A stretch of DNA of 64,000 nucleotides, taken from contig OMZI01000004.1 in the NCBI GenBank assembly GCA_900315485.1, positions 32,336-96,335 of the forward strand. The letters run 5' to 3'. Made by a program: the position numbers and the translations under genes. This document shows positions 17,160 to 25,087 of this stretch, in pieces. This DNA comes from an uncultured Eubacteriales bacterium (lineage in GTDB: Bacteria > Bacillota > Clostridia > Peptostreptococcales > Anaerovoracaceae). The notes under the pieces are model-generated. The model saw only the letters and a program-made list of their open reading frames with translations, did not search any database and was not told the DNA's origin. Position 1 is the first letter of the stretch. The number at the start of each line of letters is the position of its first letter.

Positions 17160-19976
17160 ATGTACGATAAGCTATTTGAAAAAGGTAAGATCGGCAATGT
17201 CGAAATCAAGAACAGACTGGTTATGACCCCGATGGGAACAAACCTGGCTAACCTTGACGGAACACCGGGGCCTGCAATGATCAAGTATTATGAAGACAGG
17301 GCTGCAGGCGGATGCGGACTGATCATGCCGGAGATCTGCAGAGTCAATGAGAAGACCGGAGCAGGAATGCTCAGACAGATCGCAGCAACCAAAGACTATC
17401 ACATCCAGGGACTGAAAGAGCTTGCGATGGCCGTTCATAAACACGGTTCCAAGATTTTCATCCAGCTCCATCACCCTGGCAGAGAAGGAGTTTCCTCGCT
17501 GATCGGCGGACAGCCATGCGTATCTGCTTCTGACAGAGTATGCAAGGTATCACAGCAGGAAACAAGACCAATGACAATCGAAGAGATCCATGAGCTGGTA
17601 GGACAGTTCGGTGATGCAGCTCTGAGATGCAAGAAGGCCGGCATCGATGGTATCGAGCTTCACTGTGCTCACGGATATCTGCTCCAGCAGTTCCTGTCGC
17701 CTTACACCAACTACAGAGATGACGAGTACGGCGGCAGCTTCGAGAACAGAATGAGACTTGTTCTCGAGATCATCGAGGACATCCGCAAGAAGTGCGGCCC
17801 TGATTTCCCTCTCGGCTGCAGAGTATCCGTAATTGAGTTCCTCGACAAGATCGGATATGACGGAGATCAGATCAGACTCGAGGATGGTATCAAGATCGTT
17901 AAGTGCCTTGAAGAGGCAGGCATCGACTTCGTAGACGTTTCCGATGGTCTCTATGAGACAGGAAGCTTCTCCGTAGAGCCTATCTCATTCCCTCAGGGCT
18001 GGAGAAAGCCATTCATCAAGGCTATCAAGGATGTAGTAAAGATTCCTGTAATCGCAGTATCCGTAATCAGAGAGCCTGCTGTTGCAGAGAATTTCCTCGA
18101 TGAGGAAATCGTAGACTTCGTCGGCATGGGCAGAACATGGATCGCTGATGCTGAATGGGGCAAGAAGGTACAGGAAGGCAGAGAGGATGAACTCAACAAG
18201 TGTATCGCTTGTCTGAGATGCTTCGAGTCACTGCTCGGCCTCAATGCTCAGGGACTCCCGTTCGAGTGCGCTGTAAACCCGAGAGCATGCAACGAGCTCC
18301 GTTACGGAGATCTCGAGCCTGTAAAGGGTGAGCACAAGGCTGTAGTAGTCGGCGGCGGCCCTGGCGGAATGTATGCAGCAGCTACTCTTGCCAAGAGAGG
18401 CGTTGATGTAACACTTATCGACAGACAGGAAGAACTCGGCGGAACCGTAAACCTCGCCAAGAAGCCTCCTCGGAAGGAAAGAATGCAGTGGTTCATCGAC
18501 TACCTCAAGCAGGATATGGAGAAGGCAGGCGTCAAGGTATGCCTCGGCTGCGAAGCTACAGCAGATGACATCGCTGCAATGGAGCCTGAAGCAGTAGTTC
18601 TTGCAACAGGATCAACTTCGATCTTCCCTGCAAGCATCCCTGGCGTTGACGGCGACAATGTATACGCAGTCAATGACGTTCTGAACGGCAAGGTAGACCT
18701 CGCAGGCAAGAAGGTAGCTATGATCGGTGCAGGACTCACAGGTCTTGAAGCAGGTGAGTATCTTGCAGAGACAGGCGCTGAAGTAACATTCATAGACATG
18801 CTCAAGGTTGCAGCTCCTAACGCATACAGACTGAACGTAGTAGACGTTCAGACAAGACTCGCCAAGCTCGGCGCAAAATATGAACTCGGCAACGCTCTCA
18901 AGGCTATCCTGCCTGACGGAGTATGCATCGAGAACGTAGACACCAAGGAAGAGAAGAAGGTAGATGCTGATGCAGTCGTACTCTCACTCGGATACAAGCC
19001 TGACCAGTCACTCAAGGCAGCTCTCGAGGAAAAGGGACTCTGCGTTAAGGTAGTAGGCTCTGCAGTCGTTGACGGAACGATCGCACCTGCATCAAGAGGC
19101 GGCTATGAAGTTGGCGCGTCACTCTTCGCAGATGAGGAACTCAGTTTTGCCATCGGTGACGGACAGTTCAAGTCCTTCTCGAAGATCTCACACATGAGAG
19201 GCCAGGAGGGCACATACGTAGCTTACCTGACGCAGCCTGAGGCTATCAGGAAAGTGCTGCCTGAACCACTCGAGCCATTCTCGATGCCTGTAGTAACAGT
19301 CAGCTGCTGCCACATCAAGGACCCTACATTCGCAGACAACTACTATGAGACGATCCTCGGCGTATACTGCACATATAAGGGCCAGCTCGGTATGTACACC
19401 GTCAGCCTGCTCCTTGGAGGACAGGGCGCAGAGATGGCAACACAGCTCGGACGTGACAACTCGGCTATCCCTAAGAAACTGGATGCAGAATTCGTGATCA
19501 GAAAGGATGACGAGACGGGCAAAGTAACAGTTGGTGTATGCAGAAGAGGCACTCAGATCATCGACCTCGAGATGCAGCTCGGAAGCTACAATCACCCACT
19601 GATGCACGTACTGTATCAGGCACCGGCTCCTGGCGCAGAGACAGCAGGCAGCGGATACTACATCCACTTCGATAGACTGCCTGGAGAAGATGGAGTATGG
19701 AAGTTCGATAATGTATTCCTGCTGAGAAACGTTGTTAAGTACAAATACGATGACTGGAAGCCGGGCTTCGTAACCAGGTTCGAGCTGAAGTCCAGCATCG
19801 ACGATCCATGGGGCTGTCTGCCGGTCAACACCATCATCGGCGGAGCTTATGCAGAGAACAACCTGCTGATCACAGCACTGCAGAAACTCGAGGACGTAGA
19901 TGCAGAATCCACAATGAAGAAGATCCTGCCTGCATGGTATGACAGAACAGCATTCATGGAAGTAGGACGTAAGTAA
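17160..19976 (+). CDS. Second OYE-type flavoprotein fused to an acetoacetate-decarboxylase-like domain
   Basis: A 938-residue paralogue of the protein at 10110-12923, colinear along its whole length. FMN barrel (HHPGREGV, HCAHGYLLQQFLSPYTN, DDEYGGSFENR), 4Fe-4S cysteines at 348, 351, 354 and 370, FAD fold near 394 (GGGPGGMYAA), NAD fold near 520 (GAGLTGLEAGEYL), and the C-terminal decarboxylase-like domain with GRDNSAIPKK, Lys 772-773. That numbering is identical in both proteins, so the fusion predates the duplication. A strong AGGAAAGGAG precedes the ATG. It heads the plus-strand arm, divergent from pucR, and is followed by the tandem SDR gene. Confidence 0.8.
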   Translation: MYDKLFEKGKIGNVEIKNRLVMTPMGTNLANLDGTPGPAMIKYYEDRAAGGCGLIMPEICRVNEKTGAGMLRQIAATKDYHIQGLKELAMAVHKHGSKIFIQLHHPGREGVSSLIGGQPCVSASDRVCKVSQQETRPMTIEEIHELVGQFGDAALRCKKAGIDGIELHCAHGYLLQQFLSPYTNYRDDEYGGSFENRMRLVLEIIEDIRKKCGPDFPLGCRVSVIEFLDKIGYDGDQIRLEDGIKIVKCLEEAGIDFVDVSDGLYETGSFSVEPISFPQGWRKPFIKAIKDVVKIPVIAVSVIREPAVAENFLDEEIVDFVGMGRTWIADAEWGKKVQEGREDELNKCIACLRCFESLLGLNAQGLPFECAVNPRACNELRYGDLEPVKGEHKAVVVGGGPGGMYAAATLAKRGVDVTLIDRQEELGGTVNLAKKPPRKERMQWFIDYLKQDMEKAGVKVCLGCEATADDIAAMEPEAVVLATGSTSIFPASIPGVDGDNVYAVNDVLNGKVDLAGKKVAMIGAGLTGLEAGEYLAETGAEVTFIDMLKVAAPNAYRLNVVDVQTRLAKLGAKYELGNALKAILPDGVCIENVDTKEEKKVDADAVVLSLGYKPDQSLKAALEEKGLCVKVVGSAVVDGTIAPASRGGYEVGASLFADEELSFAIGDGQFKSFSKISHMRGQEGTYVAYLTQPEAIRKVLPEPLEPFSMPVVTVSCCHIKDPTFADNYYETILGVYCTYKGQLGMYTVSLLLGGQGAEMATQLGRDNSAIPKKLDAEFVIRKDDETGKVTVGVCRRGTQIIDLEMQLGSYNHPLMHVLYQAPAPGAETAGSGYYIHFDRLPGEDGVWKFDNVFLLRNVVKYKYDDWKPGFVTRFELKSSIDDPWGCLPVNTIIGGAYAENNLLITALQKLEDVDAESTMKKILPAWYDRTAFMEVGRK

Positions 19977-20110
19977 CTTTATCTCCGGAGGGGTTCCTCC
20001 AACAGAAACAAGGTAATGAGACGGGGTGCCGCATCATGCGGCATCCCGGGCAGAAATTTAAAGGGCTTAATATAATAGACAACTACGATGAAATCCATAG
20101 GGGGAATATT

Positions 20111-21907
20111 ATGAAGGACTTTAAAGGAAGAGTAGCTGTTATTACCGGAGCTGCCAATGGATTCGGATTCGAATATGTCAAAGAGGCAGCAAAGAGAGGA
20201 ATGAAGATCCTCGCAGTAGATATCGAGGGCGATGAGGTTCTTGCATGCGAACCGGTCGCTAAGGAACTCGGAGCAGAAGAAATCGTATGCCTGCAGGCAG
20301 ACGTGTCACTTCTGGAAGACACTCAGAAGATCGTTACGTGCGCCATGGACAAGTGGGGCCAGATCGACCTTCTGATCAACAACGCAGGAACAGGCAAGGG
20401 CGGATATATTGAAACACTACCGCTCAGAGACTGGGAGTGGATGATGTATGCCAATGTATTCTCCCAGATCTACATGATGAAACAGGTCATTCCTATCATG
20501 ATGAAGCAGGGCACACACTGCAACATCCTCAACGTATGCTCGATAGCTGGACTCATCACAAGCAACGCTATGCCTGGCTACTATTCGACCAAGCACGCAG
20601 CTGTTTCTCTGAGCCGTGCTACACGCAACGAGCTTGAGGAGATCGGTGTAGATAATATCCACATCAGCATCTTCTGCCCTGGCTTTGTACAGACCGACCT
20701 GCATCACGCAGAGCGCCACAGACCTGCCAGATTCTCTGACCCGACCGATCCTTACTATACAAGTGCAGAATTCCGGAAATTCGAGAAGATGAGCGAGTAC
20801 GTAGTTACTACGGGTCTTCCGATCGACGGATTCGGTGAAAAATGCTTCAAGGCCATCGAGGATGATCAGTTCTACATCGTAACACATCCTCAGTATGATC
20901 CAATCATCAGAAAGCAGATCTATGACAGCGTAAACAATGTCAACCCTGATTTGAAGAATGTAGGCAAAGAGCCTAAGGCTTATGAGAAGGGAGACAAAGA
21001 CCTGGCCGGCAGGGTAGCTCTTATTACAGGTGCTGCATACGGATTCGGTAAGGAATTCGTCAAAGAGGCTGCCAAGAGAAAGATGAAGATCGCTGCAGTC
21101 GACATCATGGAGGATGAGCTTGCCAAGATCGAAGATGTTGCCAAGGAATTCGGTGCTGAAGACATCCTGATCATCCCTGCGGACGTATCACTGTATGAAG
21201 AAACAGAGAAGGTCGTCAATGCCGTAATGGACAAGTGGGGCCAGATCGATCTTCTGATGAACAACGCAGGAACCTGCACGCCTGGACCTGGATTTGTCAT
21301 TCCGCTGCAGGATTGGGAGTGGATCTTCCGCACCAACTATCTGTCACACGTTTACTTCATGAGGCAGGTAATTCCAATCATGAGAAAGCAGGGCACACAC
21401 TGCAACATCATGAACACCTGCTCGGTAGCCGGACTCATCACAAGCACCGGCATGGCTGCGTACTATACGACCAAGAATGCAGCTGTAGCTTTGTCTGAAT
21501 GCATCGAATACGAGATGCAGGAGACAGGATCGGACATCCACCTCGGAGTATTCTGTCCGGGCTTCGTACGCACCAACTTTGACCACGCTGATGAGTATCG
21601 TCCTGCAAGATATGCTCACGGAGATGATCCGTACTATCAGAGCGAGACCTTCGCAAAGGGCAAAGCTGCTGCACAGTTCGTAATCGGAACAGGCTATCCG
21701 ATCGAAGGCTTCGGAGCGAGAGTATTCAGGGCAATCGAGAATGATGAGTTCTATGTAGTCACTCACCGTGAATATGATGAGCACATCATTAAGCAGGTAG
21801 AGCAGACCATCGCAAGGGAAAATCCTGTAGTTGCGTCGATATCTGAGGCAATCAAGGATGTTACAAATCTCCCTGGCGGACCGCTGAGAGGATATCTCAA
21901 AGACTAA
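20111..21907 (+). CDS. Tandem fusion of two SDR dehydrogenases
   Basis: A 598-residue protein made of two complete, related SDR units joined by a short linker (about residues 288-305, KNVGKEPKAYEKGDKD). Unit 1 has TGAANGFG, AVDIEGDE, NNAG, CSIAG and YYSTK; unit 2 has TGAAYGFG, AVDIMEDE, NNAG, CSVAG and YYTTK. Both active sites look intact, and both prefer NAD by the Asp after strand 2. Unit 2 is closer to the free-standing SDR at 12937-13806. ATG 20111 with AGGGGGA upstream is chosen over the ATG at 20036. Two successive oxidoreductions, or an internal dimer, are possible. Confidence 0.85.
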   Translation: MKDFKGRVAVITGAANGFGFEYVKEAAKRGMKILAVDIEGDEVLACEPVAKELGAEEIVCLQADVSLLEDTQKIVTCAMDKWGQIDLLINNAGTGKGGYIETLPLRDWEWMMYANVFSQIYMMKQVIPIMMKQGTHCNILNVCSIAGLITSNAMPGYYSTKHAAVSLSRATRNELEEIGVDNIHISIFCPGFVQTDLHHAERHRPARFSDPTDPYYTSAEFRKFEKMSEYVVTTGLPIDGFGEKCFKAIEDDQFYIVTHPQYDPIIRKQIYDSVNNVNPDLKNVGKEPKAYEKGDKDLAGRVALITGAAYGFGKEFVKEAAKRKMKIAAVDIMEDELAKIEDVAKEFGAEDILIIPADVSLYEETEKVVNAVMDKWGQIDLLMNNAGTCTPGPGFVIPLQDWEWIFRTNYLSHVYFMRQVIPIMRKQGTHCNIMNTCSVAGLITSTGMAAYYTTKNAAVALSECIEYEMQETGSDIHLGVFCPGFVRTNFDHADEYRPARYAHGDDPYYQSETFAKGKAAAQFVIGTGYPIEGFGARVFRAIENDEFYVVTHREYDEHIIKQVEQTIARENPVVASISEAIKDVTNLPGGPLRGYLKD

Positions 21908-21940
21908 GATCAGATAGTAAACCTATCGGAGGCAATTCAA

Positions 21941-21976
21941 AAGGACCGGGCCAAAAACAAAACAGGCCCGGTCCTT
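21941..21976 (+). terminator. Terminator between the tandem SDR gene and the EamA gene
   Basis: AAGGACCGGGCC (21941-21952) pairs perfectly with GGCCCGGTCCTT (21965-21976) around a 12-nt A-rich loop. The T-tail is poor on the plus strand; the hairpin can serve both convergent transcripts. Confidence 0.7.
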
Positions 21977-22024
21977 ACTGTCTGGATTCTATAGTTGAGT
22001 TTGTGACTTGAATGTGCGTGCAGA

Positions 22025-22924
22025 TCAGTCCGCCCGCTTTTTTGATCTCCGGTCCTCGATCCAGGCAGGAGCGAGGATGGAGATGAGGATCAGTATGGCG
22101 CCGAGGATCATGCTTCCTGTGAGTTTTTCATGCAGGAACACGACTCCCAGCACGGCTGCAGTCAGCGGGTTGAAGACTGCAAGCACGCCGGCCCGCTCTG
22201 CTGTTATGTACTTCTGCCCGAAAGGCTGTATGGTGAAGCCTACGCCGGTGCAGATAATGGCAAGAGCGAGGACCGCTCCCCATTCCTGGCCGCTCTGAGG
22301 CAGGCGGATCTCTTCAAATATAAATGCGCCGATGTAAGCGAAAATCGCTATGAACAGAAGCTGGTATACCGCGACGACTTCAAGGTCGTCGTTTTTTGCC
22401 GCTGTATCTGTGACGATTACCGTCATGGAATACCAGACTGTGCCGCCGAGCACCAGCAGCTCACCGGTGGTGAAACCGAGGCGGTCGCCCTTGAGAGTGA
22501 GGAATGCGACACCGATCAGCGCGACAATGGCAGAGATCACAGTGACTTTGTCAGGCAGCTTTCGCTGCATTATGCAGGCTATTGCAGGGACTATCACCAC
22601 GACAGAGCCTTCGAGGAAGGCTGTAACTGATGACGGGGTGGTCTGAAGACCGAACATCTCAAACACCATAGCGAGGAAAAAGAAGAATCCTATCAGCGCG
22701 CAGTGCCACAGAGTCCTGAAGTTGACCTTGTGCAGGCTCTTCCTGAAGAGAAATGCTATCAGGACAAATGCGATGGAGAACCTTATAGCGATCGTCAGAT
22801 AAGGCCCCATGGTGCGCATCGCTATTTTGCCGAAGAGAAGCGAGCTTGCTCTCAATGCAAGAGCGAGCCCTACAAGGAATTCTCCCTTTCTCTCATTCAT
22901 GTTCAGTCTCTTCTCGAGATCCAT
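22025..22924 (-). CDS. EamA/DMT-family transporter
   Basis: A 299-residue permease with about ten hydrophobic helices in two EamA repeats; the second repeat ends in the usual GAILILISILAPAW. The ATG at 22924 is preceded by AGGGAG, better than the upstream ATG at 22951. It lies 84 bp downstream of the aconitase X small-subunit gene on the same strand, so it is probably the transporter of that operon. DMT proteins move amino acids, metabolites or drugs, usually outward; direction and substrate are unknown here. Confidence 0.75.
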   Translation of the reverse strand: MDLEKRLNMNERKGEFLVGLALALRASSLLFGKIAMRTMGPYLTIAIRFSIAFVLIAFLFRKSLHKVNFRTLWHCALIGFFFFLAMVFEMFGLQTTPSSVTAFLEGSVVVIVPAIACIMQRKLPDKVTVISAIVALIGVAFLTLKGDRLGFTTGELLVLGGTVWYSMTVIVTDTAAKNDDLEVVAVYQLLFIAIFAYIGAFIFEEIRLPQSGQEWGAVLALAIICTGVGFTIQPFGQKYITAERAGVLAVFNPLTAAVLGVVFLHEKLTGSMILGAILILISILAPAWIEDRRSKKRAD

Positions 22925-23008
22925 TTTCTTTTGCTCCCTGTTTACCCTCAAAAAACCACGACCTGCTCCCGGAGAAGCGGGTCTGTATTATTATGCATCA
23001 AAACGGCA

Positions 23009-23452
23009 TCAGCCTACAAGAATCTTTCCGCCTTCCTGTACGACTATGTTCATTCCATCCCTGACGTAATCAAGGAACTCATCCCCGAGTGAATCGATGA
23101 CAGGCATATTGACATCATCGAGCCACACGTCTGCGAGCACAGTTCCTGCCGCAGCAAGTGAGTCGATCGGCTTGGAGAACAGCATGCAGGCAGGCTGTCT
23201 GCCCATCGAGCATGCGCAGTAGAGAACCAGTCCACCCGTTGTGGAGCCGATGGTCTGAGGCAGGCAAAGCGCCTTACCTGCCATCTGCTTTCCGTACAGG
23301 TCAGGGTTGTTCTGGTCGCCGCAGGTCGCATTCTTATCGCCGAACTGCAGCGCCTTCTGGAAGGAAGCAAGTGTATTGAGTCCCTCGTGTGATACGAGTG
23401 CTTCGGCAGCTATTCTGCCCGGTACGACTACACGTCCTTTGAACTCTTTCAT
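23009..23452 (-). CDS. Aconitase X small (swivel) subunit, DUF126
   Basis: A 147-residue protein matching the swivelling domain of aconitase X: start KGRVVVPGRIAAEALVSHEGL, and the catalytic-serine loop LPQTIGSTTGG, followed by hydrophobic strands (CMLFSKPIDSLAAAGTVLADV). In this superfamily a Ser from the small unit acts with Fe-S and substrate-binding residues of the large unit to dehydrate a hydroxy acid. The gene begins one base after the large-subunit stop, a typical coupled pair. Confidence 0.8.
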   Translation of the reverse strand: MKEFKGRVVVPGRIAAEALVSHEGLNTLASFQKALQFGDKNATCGDQNNPDLYGKQMAGKALCLPQTIGSTTGGLVLYCACSMGRQPACMLFSKPIDSLAAAGTVLADVWLDDVNMPVIDSLGDEFLDYVRDGMNIVVQEGGKILVG

Positions 23453-23453
23453 T

Positions 23454-24851
23454 TTATTTGCCTCCTTTCCTGATCCCGCGAGGCAGCGGATTAGGGAGTT
23501 TGTGGAAGGCAGGCACTGCGCCGGTTATCCTGCCGAGCAATATCTTCCTGCCGCTTTTTCTGCCCGGAGCTGTTATCTGTTCAAGTATCTCTTCATCTGT
23601 ATAGTAACGTGCAGATGTGTACGTTCTCAGCTTGTTGCTCGATGTAATGACAGGCATCTTCTCGCTGAGAGGATTGTTCATGTACATAAGAGGGCAAATG
23701 TATGAGGTGATGACTCCGGTCGCCTTAAGCCTGTCGGCATAAGGTGTCTTTGCGAAGGCTTCGAGCACATCAGGAGCAGCCGTGAAGACGGTTGGCACTG
23801 TTACCTTTTCAACACCATTCTTCTTCAGGCTTTCTTCCACCTTATCTGTCCAGTCCTTGAGCTGCTGCAGACTCATATGAGGGCAGCCCATGAAGCAGAG
23901 TTTAGGCTGAGCGTTCCTGTTCTTCCAGATGACAGGGTACTCTCTGTAAACTCTCTCGAGTTCTGCGTCATCGATGACATAGGTCTTTGCGCCCGGCTTT
24001 ATAAGGTCTTCGCCGAACTTTACAGCTTCAGGCGTGAGTTTGTCGATGTGGTAGAGTCCTACTGCACCGTTGGAAGCTGTTGCAGCACCGAAGTCCTTGA
24101 GATAGGTGCATGCCTCGTCGTCAAGTTCTGTTCCGAGCCACTGATCGAGGCCCTTTACATAAGGAACATCTTCCATGACCTTCATGCCTATCGCAGAACC
24201 GAGAAGCTGGGCTTCCGGTTTCTTAGTTGTCCTGACTTCGATGATCCAGTCAGCCTTGCGGCCCTCATCGGTCAGCAGACCGAACTTAGGGACGTAGCCG
24301 ATCACGGATCCCATCAGGTCTATGATTCCCGAATTGCGGTTGCATCTTGCGCCGAGTACTGAATTTGCATAAACGACGGCGGAGGACTCAGACCAGCTGA
24401 GGACCTCGCCGTATCCCGGCTTGTTGCCTACCTCATCCATGTAGCAGGTGCAGGTGAAGGCCTTGTCAGAAAGAAGTCCCAGCTGTTTGAGCTGCTTCTC
24501 GTAGTCCTTCTGACGGCTGTACATGAAGAACTTGAAGATAGCGTCCTGGGCAAAGCTGCTTGGCACATTAGGGTCCAGAGGCTTCGGATCGACTGAGAAT
24601 TTCTGTCCCGACGGTGCGCCTGCTTCGAGGAGCTTGTCCATCAGGTCGTATACCGGGCCGAGTGCTTTCAGTCCGAACGATGTAACGAGGTGATTATACT
24701 TGCTGCTGATCGGGACCATCTCTGTGGCGCCGAACAGCTCGCCGTATCTCACCAGCGATTCCATGACTTTGGCAAGAGTCTCACCCTTTGAGTGTTCAAG
24801 GATGGCCTTCTGCTCATCAGTCAGCTTCATTTTGTATTCCAATGACCTCAT
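23454..24851 (-). CDS. Aconitase X catalytic large subunit, DUF521
   Basis: A 465-residue aconitase X large subunit. Recognised stretches: MKLTDEQKAILEHSKGETLAKVMESLVRYGE-like N-terminus (split here), FTCTCYMDEVGNKPGYGE, SWSESSAVVYANSVLGARCNRNSG and CPHMSLQQLKDW. The Cys residues in TCTC, ARCNR and GCPH are those expected around the cluster. Known bacterial members are cis-3-hydroxy-L-proline dehydratases; archaeal ones are mevalonate-5-phosphate dehydratases. No proline-catabolic gene is adjacent, so the substrate is open. AAGGA six bases before ATG 24851 supports the start. The operon is large subunit, small subunit, EamA carrier. Confidence 0.8.
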   Translation of the reverse strand: MRSLEYKMKLTDEQKAILEHSKGETLAKVMESLVRYGELFGATEMVPISSKYNHLVTSFGLKALGPVYDLMDKLLEAGAPSGQKFSVDPKPLDPNVPSSFAQDAIFKFFMYSRQKDYEKQLKQLGLLSDKAFTCTCYMDEVGNKPGYGEVLSWSESSAVVYANSVLGARCNRNSGIIDLMGSVIGYVPKFGLLTDEGRKADWIIEVRTTKKPEAQLLGSAIGMKVMEDVPYVKGLDQWLGTELDDEACTYLKDFGAATASNGAVGLYHIDKLTPEAVKFGEDLIKPGAKTYVIDDAELERVYREYPVIWKNRNAQPKLCFMGCPHMSLQQLKDWTDKVEESLKKNGVEKVTVPTVFTAAPDVLEAFAKTPYADRLKATGVITSYICPLMYMNNPLSEKMPVITSSNKLRTYTSARYYTDEEILEQITAPGRKSGRKILLGRITGAVPAFHKLPNPLPRGIRKGGK

Positions 24852-24971
24852 CTCCCTTCCTTACATATCCGCGTTTATACGTGTGAATTTAATGTTATTG
24901 AGCAAAAATAAGATCTTTTGTTTAAGTATAGCACAACGGAAAATGGTTACGCCGAAGTTTGCTGAATAATT

Positions 24972-24987
24972 GTAAAGGAAACTTTAC
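24972..24987 (+). promoter_or_regulatory. Palindrome GTAAAG-N4-CTTTAC, distal copy
   Basis: Exact 6-4-6 inverted repeat in the divergent gap between acnX and the CobW gene. It is nested in a longer interrupted inverted repeat: CTGAATAAT (24962-24970) and ATTATTCAG (24992-25000). It shares its core with the palindrome at 25037-25056. Confidence 0.55.
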
Positions 24988-25036
24988 TATCATTATTCAG
25001 GGTGCTATATTCCACTATGTACAGTTGACAACATAC

Positions 25037-25056
25037 GTGTAAAGGACGCTTTACAC
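25037..25056 (+). promoter_or_regulatory. Palindromic operator GTGTAAAG-N4-CTTTACAC
   Basis: A perfect 8-4-8 inverted repeat just downstream of a consensus -35 TTGACA (25025-25030), so it covers the expected -10 region of the CobW gene promoter, 31 bp before its ATG. This is the placement of a repressor operator, likely metal-responsive given the genes; the sequence does not match the Bacillus Zur box. Confidence 0.6.
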
Positions 25057-25087
25057 TAAAAAATCAAAAGAAGAGAGGCATAATATT

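Noticed and set aside
10110-21907. Identification as a bile-acid 7-alpha-dehydroxylation (bai) operon
   Set aside because: The OYE part resembles BaiCD/BaiH and there are SDRs and a CoA ligase, but no BaiE, BaiF, BaiG or BaiI-like gene is present, and the ADC fusion is unlike any Bai protein.
24962-25000. Rho-independent terminator
   Set aside because: The inverted repeat has no T-run and no gene ends nearby; better explained as operator.
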